64,000 bases of DNA, taken from contig NZ_OCNH01000002.1 in assembly GCF_900230225.1 (NCBI RefSeq), positions 1,055,844-1,119,843 on the forward strand, in the 5' to 3' direction. The notes below the pieces were generated by a model. That model was not told the origin of the DNA. It saw only the letters and a list, made by a program, of their open reading frames with translations, and made no database searches. This DNA is from Spirosoma fluviale (GTDB taxonomy: Bacteria; Bacteroidota; Bacteroidia; Cytophagales; Spirosomataceae). Both the position numbers and the translations under genes were made by a program. This document shows, piece after piece, positions 50,999-61,607 of the stretch (position 1 is its first letter; each line of letters begins with the position of its first letter).

Positions 50999-52618
50999 AT
51001 GGCGCATACAACCACCCACCACATTACGGAGTGGAACAACTATCATTTTAACGGGCCTTACCCAACAAAATGCCTGTTCAACATTGATACCGACCGAAAC
51101 ATTGTTTCGCTCATTGACCGGTTCAACGATAGCGCCAGTGGTATTCAGGCGTTGATCAAAGACAGCCTGGCCAACAACGAACGGTTTCGGGCGTATGGCA
51201 GCGCCTGGTCATTATCGAACGTAGCCCACCAAAGCGACCGGATGCTGTTTAATGCCAGCCTGAACATCAGACTGGAGGTAAAAGACAGTCAACTACACCC
51301 GGCCAAGTCTTATCTGTCGGAAAACCTTTTTCTGTTTCAATGCGGCAACACGATCAAAGAGATTTCTGAATTTCTCCAGAAAAAGGGTAAATCTTTGAAA
51401 ACATGCGGGGCCAGCAATGGGCAAACCATAGCCGGGGCTATTTCTACGGGCGTTCACGGCTCGTCCATTGATGTAGGGTCTGTTCAGGACTGTGTTGTGG
51501 GACTCCAGCTCATCATTGGCCCCGGTGCGAATGATCTGATTTATATCGAGCGTGAAAGCCGCCCTGCTCTGGCGGATGAGTTCGCCCGACGTATAAAGTC
51601 AAGGGTTATCCGAAGCGATGCGTTATTCAATGCTGCTCTGGTGAGCTTAGGGGCATTTGGCGTCATTCACGGTGTCGTACTCGAAGCCGAGGATATTTAC
51701 CTGTTGAAACGCTATGTCAAAAAGATCAGCAAAGCCGATGCGCTGCAGATTGCCGCCACGATGGATTTTACTAATGCCCGCTTCAAACTACCGGATGAAG
51801 TACTGCGGGACGGAACCGTAAATCGGCCATTCCATTATAAGCTGTACATAAATCCATATAACGCCAGCGAAGATTTCGTAACCGAAATTATCTACAAAAA
51901 GCCCTATCGAACTAACTACCCCAATCCGGTTCCGTTCGTGCAAAACGCTATCTTTAAAGACATACCCACCTGGGTATCGGCGTTTGCGGCTAAGCATAAG
52001 CGAATCATCCCCAAGATACTGGACGCGTTGAGGAGCGAAGCATTCCCGAAAGTGGATGAAGTGATAGAAGGTACTCTTGGCGAAATCTTCTGGGACACCT
52101 CACAGTCGAGCGCTGCGTTTGGCTGCGGCTTTGGCATCGACATCGCGGACTCGCCCAAAGCCCTCGACCTGTTCATTGACTTGATGAACGACAAAGGGCC
52201 AATACCGGGCATCCTGTCCATGCGGTTTGTGAAAGCGTCGGAAGCCACGCTGGGATTCACCCGGTTTCCAACCACCTGTATTCTGGAAGTAGACGGGGTG
52301 CCCTGGAAAGGCAATCAAAACATGATCTCGCTGGATGATTTTCTGACAGACGTGATCAAAACCTTCCGGGATAACGGTATAGGATTCACGCTGCACTGGG
52401 GCAAAAATGCACCCTGGTCATTCCCGAACCTGGTCGACCTGATGTACGGCAACGCCGACGACCAATGGAAGGATATGAGAAGTATATTACTCTCAAAGGA
52501 AATGGCGGATCTATTCTCCAATGATTTTTTAAATACCGTCAGACTAGCCGATTATCGCGTAAACATAGCGCCCAACTTCGTGGCCCTTCGCGATGCAATT
52601 GCCGCATCGGTTGTGTGA
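50999..52618 (+). CDS. FAD-binding oxidoreductase (VAO/PCMH type)
   Basis: The 539-residue product has a PCMH-type FAD-binding domain in its first 230 residues, with the family motif GQTIAGAISTGVHGSS (about 137-155) where the adenine/pyrophosphate lies, and a C-terminal substrate/cap domain. The family includes sugar-lactone and alditol oxidases such as D-arabinono-1,4-lactone oxidase. No signal peptide is present. The substrate cannot be read from the sequence. It starts 4 nt after a lipoprotein gene in the patatin operon, an association I do not recognise from known pathways. Confidence 0.8.
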   Translation: MAHTTTHHITEWNNYHFNGPYPTKCLFNIDTDRNIVSLIDRFNDSASGIQALIKDSLANNERFRAYGSAWSLSNVAHQSDRMLFNASLNIRLEVKDSQLHPAKSYLSENLFLFQCGNTIKEISEFLQKKGKSLKTCGASNGQTIAGAISTGVHGSSIDVGSVQDCVVGLQLIIGPGANDLIYIERESRPALADEFARRIKSRVIRSDALFNAALVSLGAFGVIHGVVLEAEDIYLLKRYVKKISKADALQIAATMDFTNARFKLPDEVLRDGTVNRPFHYKLYINPYNASEDFVTEIIYKKPYRTNYPNPVPFVQNAIFKDIPTWVSAFAAKHKRIIPKILDALRSEAFPKVDEVIEGTLGEIFWDTSQSSAAFGCGFGIDIADSPKALDLFIDLMNDKGPIPGILSMRFVKASEATLGFTRFPTTCILEVDGVPWKGNQNMISLDDFLTDVIKTFRDNGIGFTLHWGKNAPWSFPNLVDLMYGNADDQWKDMRSILLSKEMADLFSNDFLNTVRLADYRVNIAPNFVALRDAIAASVV

Positions 52619-52712
52619 GTGAGGCAATTTATGGGGAGGGAGCGGTATACTTTTTTAGCGGTGTTAGGTTCTTCAACCCGACACCACACCGGCCGAATAC
52701 CCTGATGACTGC

Positions 52713-54188
52713 TCAGGCTAGTATTTCCTTAACAACCTTACCGGCAGTATCTGTAAGACGGAAGTTTCGGCCCTGGAACGGATAGGTGAATTTCTCGTGA
52801 TCGAAACCCATTAAGTGAAGAATAGTGGCTTGTAAATCGTGGACATGCACACGATCGTTTACGCCATAGTAGCCCAGCTCGTCGGTTTGCCCATGCGTGT
52901 AACCTTGCCTGGTACCGCCCCCGGCCATCCACATCGTAAATGCCTCCAGGTGGTGATCCCGGCCCATGTAAGGCATCACCAGGCCATTCCGGTTTTCCTG
53001 CATAGGGGTTCGGCCAAACTCGGCACCCCACACCACCAGCGTTTCCTCAAGCAGCCCCCGCATCTTCAGGTCTTGTAGCAAGGCCGCTATGGGCTTATCC
53101 GAGAGCCTGCATTTTTGCCGTAACCCACCTTCTACATTGTCGGCAGCCGATGTGCCGTGACCGTCCCAGCCCCAGTCGAAAAGCTGTACGAATCGAACAT
53201 CCTTTTCAATCAGCTTGCGGGCCAGCAGGCAGTTCATTGCAAAGCTGCCGTCTCCGGGCTTTACGCCATACATATCCAGAATAAACGGCGGCTCTTTCGA
53301 TACGTCCATCACGTCCGGAACGGACATTTGCATACGAAAAGCCATTTCATACTGACTAATCCGGGTTAGAATCTCCGGGTCCTGGGCGTCTTCGTAGGTC
53401 TGCCGGTTGATTTCGTTGATAGCCTCGATAGTCTTTTTGCGCATGTTGCGGTTCATGCCGTGAGGATCGGTTACGTAGAGCACCGGATCGCCACCGGTGC
53501 GACATTGCACACCCTGATAAACCGATGGGAGAAACCCGCTGCCATATACACTTTTTCCGGCGTCGGGCTGCCGGCCACCCGACGCCAGAACGATAAATCC
53601 GGGCAGATTCTGATTATCGGAGCCCAGACCATACACGGCCCACGCGCCCAGGCTCGGGCGGCCCAGTCGGGCGCTTCCCGTATGAAGCAGCAGCTGCGCC
53701 GGGGCATGGTTGAACTGGTCGGTGTGCATGGCTTTCAGAAAGGTAATCTCGTCGGCCATCGTTTGCAGGTACGGAAGGTAGTCCGACAACCAGGCCCCCG
53801 ACTGACCGTACTGGCCAAACTTCCCCTGTGGGCCCAGCATCTTGGGAACTCCCTGAATAAAGGCAAATTGCTTCCCTTCCAGAAAAGCCGCCGGGCAGTC
53901 TTTACCGTGATATTTTTCCAGCTCGGGTTTGTAATCGAATAGTTCCAGTTGCGAAGGGGCACCTGCCATGTGGATATAAATGACCCGCTTTGCTTTCGGC
54001 GCAAAATGCGGCACATGCAAGGGAGCGTCCGAACGGGTAGCCGTTGTTTTCTCCCCGGATGGCCCGCAAGCATCCAGTAGTGAACCCAGCCCCAGCATGC
54101 CCAGCCCAAAACCGGCGGATTGCAGAAAATGGCGACGGGTATGCCGCTGTACGTCGGCATGAAGTAGTTCGTTCAGTAACTTGTTCAT
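52713..54188 (-). CDS. DUF1501 protein with Tat-lipoprotein signal
   Basis: The 491-residue product has a Tat motif (RRHFLQ) followed by a hydrophobic stretch and a lipobox-like LLDAC (Cys41), so it is probably a folded, exported lipoprotein. The rest matches the DUF1501 family, an alkaline-phosphatase/sulfatase-fold group abundant in Planctomycetes and some Bacteroidetes, with IYIHMAGAPSQLELFDYKP, then WGWDGHG and GAEFGRTPM. It is downstream of the PSD1 cytochrome gene (49 nt), its usual partner. The substrate is unknown. Confidence 0.88.
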   Translation of the reverse strand: MNKLLNELLHADVQRHTRRHFLQSAGFGLGMLGLGSLLDACGPSGEKTTATRSDAPLHVPHFAPKAKRVIYIHMAGAPSQLELFDYKPELEKYHGKDCPAAFLEGKQFAFIQGVPKMLGPQGKFGQYGQSGAWLSDYLPYLQTMADEITFLKAMHTDQFNHAPAQLLLHTGSARLGRPSLGAWAVYGLGSDNQNLPGFIVLASGGRQPDAGKSVYGSGFLPSVYQGVQCRTGGDPVLYVTDPHGMNRNMRKKTIEAINEINRQTYEDAQDPEILTRISQYEMAFRMQMSVPDVMDVSKEPPFILDMYGVKPGDGSFAMNCLLARKLIEKDVRFVQLFDWGWDGHGTSAADNVEGGLRQKCRLSDKPIAALLQDLKMRGLLEETLVVWGAEFGRTPMQENRNGLVMPYMGRDHHLEAFTMWMAGGGTRQGYTHGQTDELGYYGVNDRVHVHDLQATILHLMGFDHEKFTYPFQGRNFRLTDTAGKVVKEILA

Positions 54189-54237
54189 CGTCGATTCGTT
54201 GGTTTGGCTTGCAGAAATGGTATCTAAAATCGCAGAA

Positions 54238-56991
54238 CTACTCTTTGGTTACCACCTTATCCAGGTTCAGCAGTACGTTGGCCGAAACGGTCAGGGCGGC
54301 CAGTTCCGGCGATTTTTCGCTTCCGTACCGCAGGATGTTAGTCACCTCGGAAGGGGAGGCTTTAAACGTGGACAAAGCGTCGGTATAGGTAGCCAGCAAT
54401 ACCTTCAGCTTCCTGCTCCCAATTGGCTGGAAGGTGAGCATCCGGTAACCCTCCCACAGTTGTTGAGCGGGTGTCTTTCCCCTTCGCTGCATTGTAGAAG
54501 CCAGCTTTTCGGCGGCTTCCAGGTACACCGGATCGTTGAGGGTGACCAGAGCCTGCAACGGGGTATTGGTCGCTATTCGTCTCGACTGGCAAAACTCGCG
54601 GCTGGGCGCATCGAAGGTCGTCATGGACGGGTAGGGGGCTGTGCGTTTCCAGTAGGTATAAATGGCACGTCGGTAGCGGTCTTCGCCCGTACTGGTTATC
54701 CAGCTCTCGCCACTGTAGGGCGATTGCCAGATTTTATCCGGTTGCGGAGGCATTACACTCGGGCCGTATTGTTTACGGGAGAGCAGCTCGCTACAGGCCA
54801 GGGCCTGGTCGCGCACCTGCTCCGCACTCAGCCGCACCCGAGGTCCGCGCGACAACCAGCGGTTGTACGGATCTTTTTCCGTCTTTTCGCGTGTGGTTTC
54901 CGAACGTTGCCGGTACGTGGCCGACAGCACCATTCGGCGGAGTAGTTTCTTTACCTGCCAATGGTCCTGTTCCATGAATTGCACGGCCAGCCAATCCAGC
55001 AGGGCCTGATGGGATGGTTCATTGCCCTGCGAACCAAAATCTTCCAGCGTTTCGACAATGCCCCGTCCGAAAAGCTGTTCCCAGAACCGGTTTACGATCA
55101 CACGCGCGGTAAGTGCATTGTCCCGACTCACAATCCATTTGGCCAGACCAAGCCGGTTTTTTGGATAGTTGGATGGGATTGGAGCCAGTAGTTTGGGTAC
55201 GTCCGGCCGAACCTCAGCCCCTTTAACCATCCAGTTGCCCCGCACGAAAACATGGGTCTTGCGGGCAAAGTCGCCTTTACCTTCCCAAATCACGGGCATG
55301 CTCTCAGCAGGTCGGGTTAGGGTTCCGGCATAGTCGGCAACTACCTTCGCATAGTTCGGCTGACCGGCACCCGGCAATGGTTTCTGAAAAGAAATCCAGT
55401 TTATTCGAACCCACTCCTCAGGCGATGCGGTACTTTTCAGCGAAAGGTAAATGTCATGTTTGCCGCGTACGGGCGTAATAGGGGCTATCAGGACCGTGTC
55501 GCGGTCCGGTACGTTGAAGGTCGTCAGCACCGGGCCGTTCAGCTTGTCGAGATACAGGGTCAGGACGGCATTTTTGGCTTTTGTCGTTAGATTCAAAACG
55601 ACGCTGCCCGTTCCCGAAAGCGTAACCGGCAGAATCCGGGCATTGCCCTTGTCTTTAACGCCGTAGTAAGAGATCAGCAAGGCGGTCGATGCGTCTCCCT
55701 TGATAAACGAATGGGCGTTGATTTTGGGCTCCAGCACGCGCATGAACTGCGTTTTTTCGACCAGTTGCCCCGGATCGTACTGGCTGATCCACTGCTTGAT
55801 CCGTTCGACCCGCGCGGAATCCTCCCCTTTGTAAAAGCGTAGCTTCGGCCACTCGTCCCACAGGTCTTCGTCCCGGGAGTTGTTGAAGTAGGCCATGTAT
55901 TTGTAGTAATCTTCGTGCGGTATGGGGTCGTAGGGGTGGCTGTGGCACTGAACGCAGGCAAACGTAGTGCCCTGCCATACCTCCCAGGTCGTGTTTACCC
56001 GGTCGATTTGGGCGGCCACCCGAAATTCTTCGTCATTCGTGCCACCTTCGTTATTGGTCATGGTGTTGCGGTGAAAACCCGTGGCAATCAGGTTTTCTTC
56101 CGTCGGAAACCCGCCTTTATCGTTCGTCAGCAAATCGCCCGCCAGTTGCTCGATGGTAAAGCGGTCGAAGGGCTTATCCTGATTGAATGATTTTATGACG
56201 TAATCCCGGTAAGGCCACATGGTTCGGCCACCGTCGCTTTCGTACCCTTTCGTATCGGCATACCGGGCCAGATCCATCCACATCGCTGTCCAGCGCTCCC
56301 CGTAAGCGGGCGATTGCAGAAGTCGGTCAACAACCGTTTCATACGCGAGATCAGACGTATCCCGCTCAAAGTTCCGGACTTCGGCTTCGGTTGGCGGCAG
56401 GCCGGTCAGGTCCAGACTCACGCGCCGGATAAGCGTAGCTCTGGACGCTTCGGGCGAAAAGGAAAGTCCCTTTCCGGTTAGTTTTTCGACGACAAAGTGG
56501 TCAATTTCGTTTTTTACCCAGTTGAGATCACGGGTGTTCAACAGACCAAACCCATTACGGATCGACCGTAAAGAAGGAATGGTGGGTTCTTCAATGCGTT
56601 TGTAAGCCCAGTGCGTTTCCCAATTGGCTCCCTCATTGATCCATTGTTTGAGAATGTCCACCTCTTCCTCGTTCAGCGGTGTGCCCTTTTTAGGCATTTT
56701 CTCTTCCGGATCGTGGGATTGTATACGTCGGATCAGTTCACTGGCATCGGCATCTCCGCGTACCACCGGAATTTTCCCTGATTTCCCCGGCTGAACCAGT
56801 TCGTGCTCGAACAGAAAACTAACATTCCCGGCTTTTTTTACGCCCCCATGACAGCTCAGGCAATGCTTATTGAGGATTGGTTTGACATCCGTATTGTAAT
56901 CAACCTGGTGACCGAACCAGGGTGGAGACCAGGTGAAGGACGTAATGACAACGGCCGCTACGCCGACACTAATCCCAATGCGTTTGTTCAT
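54238..56991 (-). CDS. PSD1 (DUF1549/DUF1553) protein with cytochrome c motif
   Basis: I use ATG 56991 rather than TTG 57006. The 917-residue product starts with a signal ([15 protein letters not shown]), then a planctomycete-type cytochrome c segment with CLSCH (about residue 44) and a DUF1549 domain containing a second CxxCH ([11 protein letters not shown]). The C-terminal half is DUF1553 ([38 protein letters not shown]). These proteins always pair with DUF1501 and are thought to be exported and linked to breakdown of complex glycans or other polymers. It lies 49 nt upstream of its DUF1501 partner. Confidence 0.88.
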   Translation of the reverse strand: MNKRIGISVGVAAVVITSFTWSPPWFGHQVDYNTDVKPILNKHCLSCHGGVKKAGNVSFLFEHELVQPGKSGKIPVVRGDADASELIRRIQSHDPEEKMPKKGTPLNEEEVDILKQWINEGANWETHWAYKRIEEPTIPSLRSIRNGFGLLNTRDLNWVKNEIDHFVVEKLTGKGLSFSPEASRATLIRRVSLDLTGLPPTEAEVRNFERDTSDLAYETVVDRLLQSPAYGERWTAMWMDLARYADTKGYESDGGRTMWPYRDYVIKSFNQDKPFDRFTIEQLAGDLLTNDKGGFPTEENLIATGFHRNTMTNNEGGTNDEEFRVAAQIDRVNTTWEVWQGTTFACVQCHSHPYDPIPHEDYYKYMAYFNNSRDEDLWDEWPKLRFYKGEDSARVERIKQWISQYDPGQLVEKTQFMRVLEPKINAHSFIKGDASTALLISYYGVKDKGNARILPVTLSGTGSVVLNLTTKAKNAVLTLYLDKLNGPVLTTFNVPDRDTVLIAPITPVRGKHDIYLSLKSTASPEEWVRINWISFQKPLPGAGQPNYAKVVADYAGTLTRPAESMPVIWEGKGDFARKTHVFVRGNWMVKGAEVRPDVPKLLAPIPSNYPKNRLGLAKWIVSRDNALTARVIVNRFWEQLFGRGIVETLEDFGSQGNEPSHQALLDWLAVQFMEQDHWQVKKLLRRMVLSATYRQRSETTREKTEKDPYNRWLSRGPRVRLSAEQVRDQALACSELLSRKQYGPSVMPPQPDKIWQSPYSGESWITSTGEDRYRRAIYTYWKRTAPYPSMTTFDAPSREFCQSRRIATNTPLQALVTLNDPVYLEAAEKLASTMQRRGKTPAQQLWEGYRMLTFQPIGSRKLKVLLATYTDALSTFKASPSEVTNILRYGSEKSPELAALTVSANVLLNLDKVVTKE

Positions 56992-57175
56992 GATCTCGTC
57001 GGTCAATTGGTTCCTATTCTACCGGCAATCAGCTGGGGGCTGTAGTATTCTTCTGTTGAGTATCAGTTGTAAGTAATCACGCGAAACTATAGTAACGTAA
57101 TGTGTTGACTAGATCGAAATTTAGTCTGTACACAGCTTTTGTTCGGGTTAAATGGCTGGCCGACCGAAAAAAGGT

Positions 57176-57280
57176 TTAACCACAGAGACGGTCCGCCGTT
57201 GCGGCACAAAGCGCACAGAGGTTGATAAAGATACTCGCTTCCCCGCTCAACCTCTGTGCGCTTTGTGGCTCTGTGGTTAA
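57176..57280. repeat. Long inverted repeat / hairpin upstream of PSD1
   Basis: TTAACCACAGAG at 57176-57187 pairs with CTCTGTGGTTAA near 57269-57280, and CACAAAGCGCACAGAGGTTGA (57205-57225) pairs with TCAACCTCTGTGCGCTTTGTG (57246-57266). The stem is over 30 bp in two blocks with a 20-nt loop. It is the main content of the 397-bp gap between the PSD1 gene and the 6-phosphogluconate dehydrogenase gene. It resembles the dispersed ACCACAGAG-type repeats of many Bacteroidetes genomes and would act as a terminator for the dehydrogenase transcript. Confidence 0.75.
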
Positions 57281-57403
57281 AAAATGCAGTTTTGAGTTGA
57301 CCTAAGTTCATCCTGTATACACCAGTATTCAGGTTCTCCCGACCTGTGTATGCCTGCTATACCCTGGGGACATGGCGCACATACGCAGGTCGGCGCAATT
57401 CGG

Positions 57404-58858
57404 TTAGTTATTGTAAGCCGTCGATACGGTGTTGCCCCCTTCGCCGGTCCAGTTCGTATGGAAAAATTGCCCGCGTGGTTTGTCGATCCGTTCGTACGTA
57501 TGAGCGCCAAAGTAATCACGCTGGGCCTGCAGCAGATTGGCGGGTAACCATGCGCTTCGGAAGCCATCCAGATAACAGAGTGCCGATGTCAGCGAAGGAG
57601 CCGGAATGCCATTGAGCAGCGCAGCGGCACACACCCGACGCCAGCCATCCTGTGCTAATTCCACTTTCTGTTTGAAGAAATTGTCGAGCAACAGATGCGC
57701 AAGTGCCGGATTGGTATCAAAGGCCTTTTTGATATCGCCCAGAAACGCAGAACGGATAATACAGCCACCCCGCCACATCAGGGCAATACCGCCGTAATCC
57801 AGCTGCCAGCCGTATTCTTTGGCGGCTGCCATCAATAGGTTATACCCTTGTGCGTACGAAATGATCTTGGCCCCGTACAGCGCCATTTTTAAATCGTTCA
57901 GCATGGCCTGCTTATCGCCACTAAACTCAGGTTTTGGCCCACTGATTAGTTTTGAGGCCTCTACCCGCATATCTTTTTGGGCAGATAAAAAACGAGCGAA
58001 TACCGATTCGCCGATCAGCGTAAGAGGAACCCCCAGTTCAAGAGCCGCCGAACCCGTCCATTTGCCCGTACCTTTCTGTCCGGCTTTATCCAGAATTTTA
58101 TCGATCATTGGGCTGCCGTCCTCGTCTTTATACGCCATGATTTCGGCGGTAATCTCGATCAGATAGGAGTCCAGTTCTTCGGTATTCCATTTGGTAAAGA
58201 CTTCATGCATTTCATCGGCGCTCATGCCCAGCAAATCTTTCATCACCTGATAGGCTTCGCCAATAATCTGCATGTCGCCATACTCGATGCCATTGTGAAC
58301 CATTTTTACGAAGTGACCCGCCCCGTCACTGCCTACCCAATCGCAGCAGGGCACGCCGTTATCCACTTTGGCGGCAATCGACTGGAAAATATCCTTTACG
58401 AAAGGCCAGGCCTGGGCACTTCCTCCGGGCATCATAGACGGGCCGTGTAAAGCACCGATCTCCCCACCGGAAACGCCCGTTCCTACGTACAGTAAGCCTT
58501 TGCTTTCTACGTATTGGGTTCGGCGGATGGTGTCCGGGAAATAAGAGTTACCCCCATCAATGATTATATCGCCTGGCTCAAGATGCGAGATGATCTGGTC
58601 AATAAAATCATCAACGGGTTGTCCGGCTTTTACCAGCATCATCACCTTCCGCGGTCTTTCCAGCGAAGCGACCAGTTCTTCAATCGAATGGGCACCGATG
58701 AAGTTTTTACCGGCTCCCCGGCCGTTTATAAAGTTGTCGACTTTCTCAACCGTTCGGTTGTAGACAGCTACGGTATACCCCTTGCTTTCCATGTTAAGCA
58801 CAAGGTTTTCCCCCATCACGGCAAGACCAATCAGGCCGATATCTGCAGTTTTTGTCAT
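57404..58858 (-). CDS. gnd: 6-phosphogluconate dehydrogenase (decarboxylating)
   Basis: I start at ATG 58858; a longer frame from 59080 adds 74 residues without family similarity. The 484-residue product has the NADP-binding GLIGLAVMGENLVLN motif, GVSGGEIGALHGPSMMPGG, the catalytic HFVKMVHNGIEYGDMQ segment and the IxDxxxQKGTGKWT signature. It oxidises 6-phosphogluconate to ribulose 5-phosphate and CO2 in the pentose-phosphate pathway. It is a monocistronic cytosolic enzyme of standard length for the family. No promoter of the local consensus was seen upstream. Confidence 0.95.
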   Translation of the reverse strand: MTKTADIGLIGLAVMGENLVLNMESKGYTVAVYNRTVEKVDNFINGRGAGKNFIGAHSIEELVASLERPRKVMMLVKAGQPVDDFIDQIISHLEPGDIIIDGGNSYFPDTIRRTQYVESKGLLYVGTGVSGGEIGALHGPSMMPGGSAQAWPFVKDIFQSIAAKVDNGVPCCDWVGSDGAGHFVKMVHNGIEYGDMQIIGEAYQVMKDLLGMSADEMHEVFTKWNTEELDSYLIEITAEIMAYKDEDGSPMIDKILDKAGQKGTGKWTGSAALELGVPLTLIGESVFARFLSAQKDMRVEASKLISGPKPEFSGDKQAMLNDLKMALYGAKIISYAQGYNLLMAAAKEYGWQLDYGGIALMWRGGCIIRSAFLGDIKKAFDTNPALAHLLLDNFFKQKVELAQDGWRRVCAAALLNGIPAPSLTSALCYLDGFRSAWLPANLLQAQRDYFGAHTYERIDKPRGQFFHTNWTGEGGNTVSTAYNN

Positions 58859-59330
58859 TACGTGAACTATACTTAGTAGTAGTGAATTGGTTTGATTTAA
58901 GTAAGTAGTACCTGCGGTTCCCCTACTCATTTGTAAAGGTCGTATTGTCCTTACCTTTTGGCAAGCCAAGATACGAGAATAGAGGGGTATGGAGGTTGAT
59001 TGGCCTATCTCACTTTGTTCAAAGTTCGGACGGAGCCAATCTATTTGCAGGGAGTATTTGATTTTAGGATGAAACAACAAAAAAGCCCCAAATTATAAGA
59101 TTGGAGGCTTTTTGCTTCCGAAGCTGAAGTTAGATTTGCATTGTATGTCCTTAGTTTATAGTTATTTGTGAGCTGAAAACCTTTTTTCTGTTCATTGTGA
59201 TAATATCACTGAAAATGCCTATTCAATTATTGTAAATATATACCTTGTATATCAGTTTGTTGACATGTAATAGGAACTAACAGGTGAGTACAAACTTGCA
59301 TCTTAAAAACTTATATCATACATTTTGAAT
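58859..59330. other. Divergent intergenic region with a terminator-like hairpin
   Basis: This gap separates 6-phosphogluconate dehydrogenase and the HEPN-motif gene. A hairpin at 59079-59113 pairs AAAAAGCCCCAAAT with ATTGGAGGCTTTTT (two mismatches, 7-nt loop) and ends in a T run on the plus strand. No gene precedes it, so it may be a relic of a lost gene or a leader attenuator. No other feature stands out. Confidence 0.45.
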
Positions 59331-60383
59331 ATGGATAATAAATATAGACTTAGGATCAGTGATTCTTCATTTGGAGTAGGGGAAACAGGATACATTAGAA
59401 ATCCACAACATAAATACTTGAGATTTAATGGAAAGCGTATAAGTGGGATAGTTACTAACATAGGATATGCTCTTATAAAGCATTATTTTAAATCTATAAA
59501 TAAATCTATAAATAATTGGAGAAAAGATAATAAAGTTTATAGGATCAGCTATGAAGATGGAAATGGAAAAGAAGTGGTTAGTAATTCATTTAACTACTTA
59601 ATTATTACACAAGGGTTAAGAGAGAATGGGGCGTTTGTGCCAGAAGATTATAATCTTCCACGATATGAATGTTTGTGGTTAGATGTCTCACTAAATATAC
59701 GAATGGAATCTTTATTGAATGTTAGAGATAGTACTCCACAGCAACAGTATGGTGAAAATTTTCCGATTAAACCTTCATTGGATAGAGAAGGATACATAAT
59801 AACATCTTTTAATCCGCAATTAATTAATAGAGTCATTTCTAAAAGAAGGTATTTAGTTAATACCTCTAATGAAATATTTGAATTTGAATGGTTATATGAT
59901 TTTAAGAACTTAATTAATGATATTATTTCTCTATTAGACATTACTTTATTGCAGGTATATACTAAAGCAGAATTTGATCCATTACCGTCTTGGAAATTTA
60001 ACAAAGCCAAATTAGGCGTTAAGAATGGTCGAAGATTAAATGATAAGCTTAAATGGGTGTATTCAATTACAGGGAATAGTATTAATATTGAACCGGAGAT
60101 GGCAAGTTTGGAGAGCTTAAGAGAACTGCGGAACCATCTCAATCACTTTGATCCACCAACATTTGCTTTTACTGTAGAGGAAGCTTCTGAGTGGCTTAAT
60201 CATGTATTAAATGTAGCTGTTATACTATTAAAAATAAGGCAAGCATTAGATGTATCTATTTCATCTTCACTTATTAGTTTGTTGTTACAGGAATATATTG
60301 AATTTGTACCTGAGGATGCTTTTAAAGATAGACAACCTTTAGATAAAAATACAAGTGGATATAAAACATCAGTTTGGCCATAA
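59331..60383 (+). CDS. AT-rich HEPN-motif protein
   Basis: I use ATG 59331; TTG 59325 is an alternative. The 350-residue product has no signal or membrane helix. The first 170 residues are basic and aromatic (for example GYIRNPQHKYLRFNGKRIS). In the helical C-terminal half, LRELRNHLNHFDPPTFAFT (around residue 265) fits the HEPN RNxxxH active-site motif, found in RNases of defence and toxin-antitoxin systems. The gene is much more AT-rich than its neighbours and sits next to a decayed transposon, which points to transfer. A catalytic role is inferred only from the motif; it could also be a non-catalytic HEPN protein. Confidence 0.6.
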   Translation: MDNKYRLRISDSSFGVGETGYIRNPQHKYLRFNGKRISGIVTNIGYALIKHYFKSINKSINNWRKDNKVYRISYEDGNGKEVVSNSFNYLIITQGLRENGAFVPEDYNLPRYECLWLDVSLNIRMESLLNVRDSTPQQQYGENFPIKPSLDREGYIITSFNPQLINRVISKRRYLVNTSNEIFEFEWLYDFKNLINDIISLLDITLLQVYTKAEFDPLPSWKFNKAKLGVKNGRRLNDKLKWVYSITGNSINIEPEMASLESLRELRNHLNHFDPPTFAFTVEEASEWLNHVLNVAVILLKIRQALDVSISSSLISLLLQEYIEFVPEDAFKDRQPLDKNTSGYKTSVWP

Positions 60384-60476
60384 AATAACTAATAAAATAC
60401 AACATTTTAAATGTACTATATTGTTTAAATTTATAAAATTTCAGCTATTTTATTGTTAATTATAGATTCTCCACTT

Positions 60477-61597
60477 TTGTAAGTAATCACGCAGAATTAG
60501 TTTAGATTAACTATTCTAGCGGTATGAGCCGTAAAGAGAAACATATCAACCTGCTAGAATATGAGCAAATTACCTTGCGTGAAGGGAAAAATATCGCCAT
60601 AAAGCAGAGTTTAGAGAAAAATGTCGTGCCATTTTATTGAATCAGGTAGGCGTAACGATCAAACAAGTTGCTAAACATTTAGATGTAAACCATAATACAG
60701 TCGGAAATTGGATAAATAGTTGGGAAACTGTGGGCATTATTGGGCTAAATCGTAAAATAGGCCAAGGGCGTAACCCGATTTTGAGCGTCACTAATGCCAA
60801 CCATACTCAGCAGTTAGACAAGGCGGTTGAAACCCATGCTCAAAATGTAAAAGCGATTCAGTCCGAATTAGTAAAAGAGTTGAATACACCCGTGAGTTCG
60901 GATACAGTTTAACGCTTTTTAAAAAAATAATTATTCATGGCGACGCATCCGGCGGTGTACGCATCAAGGCCAGAACAAAATAGTGTATACCGACAAATAC
61001 GAACGCTGGAAATTACTTCTAACACTCTGGTTAATAGGCTACATAGAGCTTTATTTTGGGTATGAGTCCGGTTTTGCGATGCAGCCCTATGTACCCTATG
61101 GCTGGCAAAAAAAGGGCTAACTCAACGCCGATTTGCTCGGAGGTAGAACAATCGGTTAAATGTCTTTGGGCTCATGAGTTTATCAGGTCAGTTAACGGTT
61201 TATCACAGTGAAGCCAATTTGGACGGTGCCTTTATTAAAAATTGTTTAGATGATTCTGCTCGAAAAGTGCACCCTAAACCTTACGTAATTGTACTGGATA
61301 ATGGCCCTATTCATCATGCAAAAATGGTTAAAACCGAATTTGATACTTGGGAAAGCCAAGGTCTATCCATTTTTTATTTACCTACCTAAAGTCCTCATCT
61401 GAATCCCATTGAAATTCTGTGGTGCTTCTGTAAATATAAGTGGCTTAACAAAACGCATTACATAAGCTGTTCAATCTTAAAGAAAGCTATTCTTTGTATT
61501 TTAAGGAGTATGGGTCGATATATATCATCAGCTTTACAAACCTTATTGTAAAAAATACCCAAGTTAGTTTCAAGCTTAATTCTGCCTAATTACTTGA
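60477..61597 (+). pseudogene. Decayed IS630-type element
   Basis: Fragments of an IS630-family transposase occur in several frames: a start at 60524 (MSRKEKHINLLEYEQ), a shifted HTH block (VAKHLDVNHNTVGNWINSW, 60670-60726), and DDE blocks VIVLDNGPIHHAK (about 61285) and SPHLNPIEILW (about 61390) separated by stops. At least four disruptions make it inactive. Imperfect terminal inverted repeats are visible: AAGTAATCACGCAGAATTAG at 60481-60500 and the complement of CTTAATTCTGCCTAATTACTTG at 61575-61596. The target duplication (TA for this family) is not clear. Confidence 0.8.
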
Positions 61598-61607
61598 GAC
61601 CAACATT

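Noticed and set aside
57404-59080. N-terminally extended 6-phosphogluconate dehydrogenase of 558 residues
   Set aside because: The extra 74 residues have no family similarity; the ATG at 58858 gives the standard N-terminus and length.
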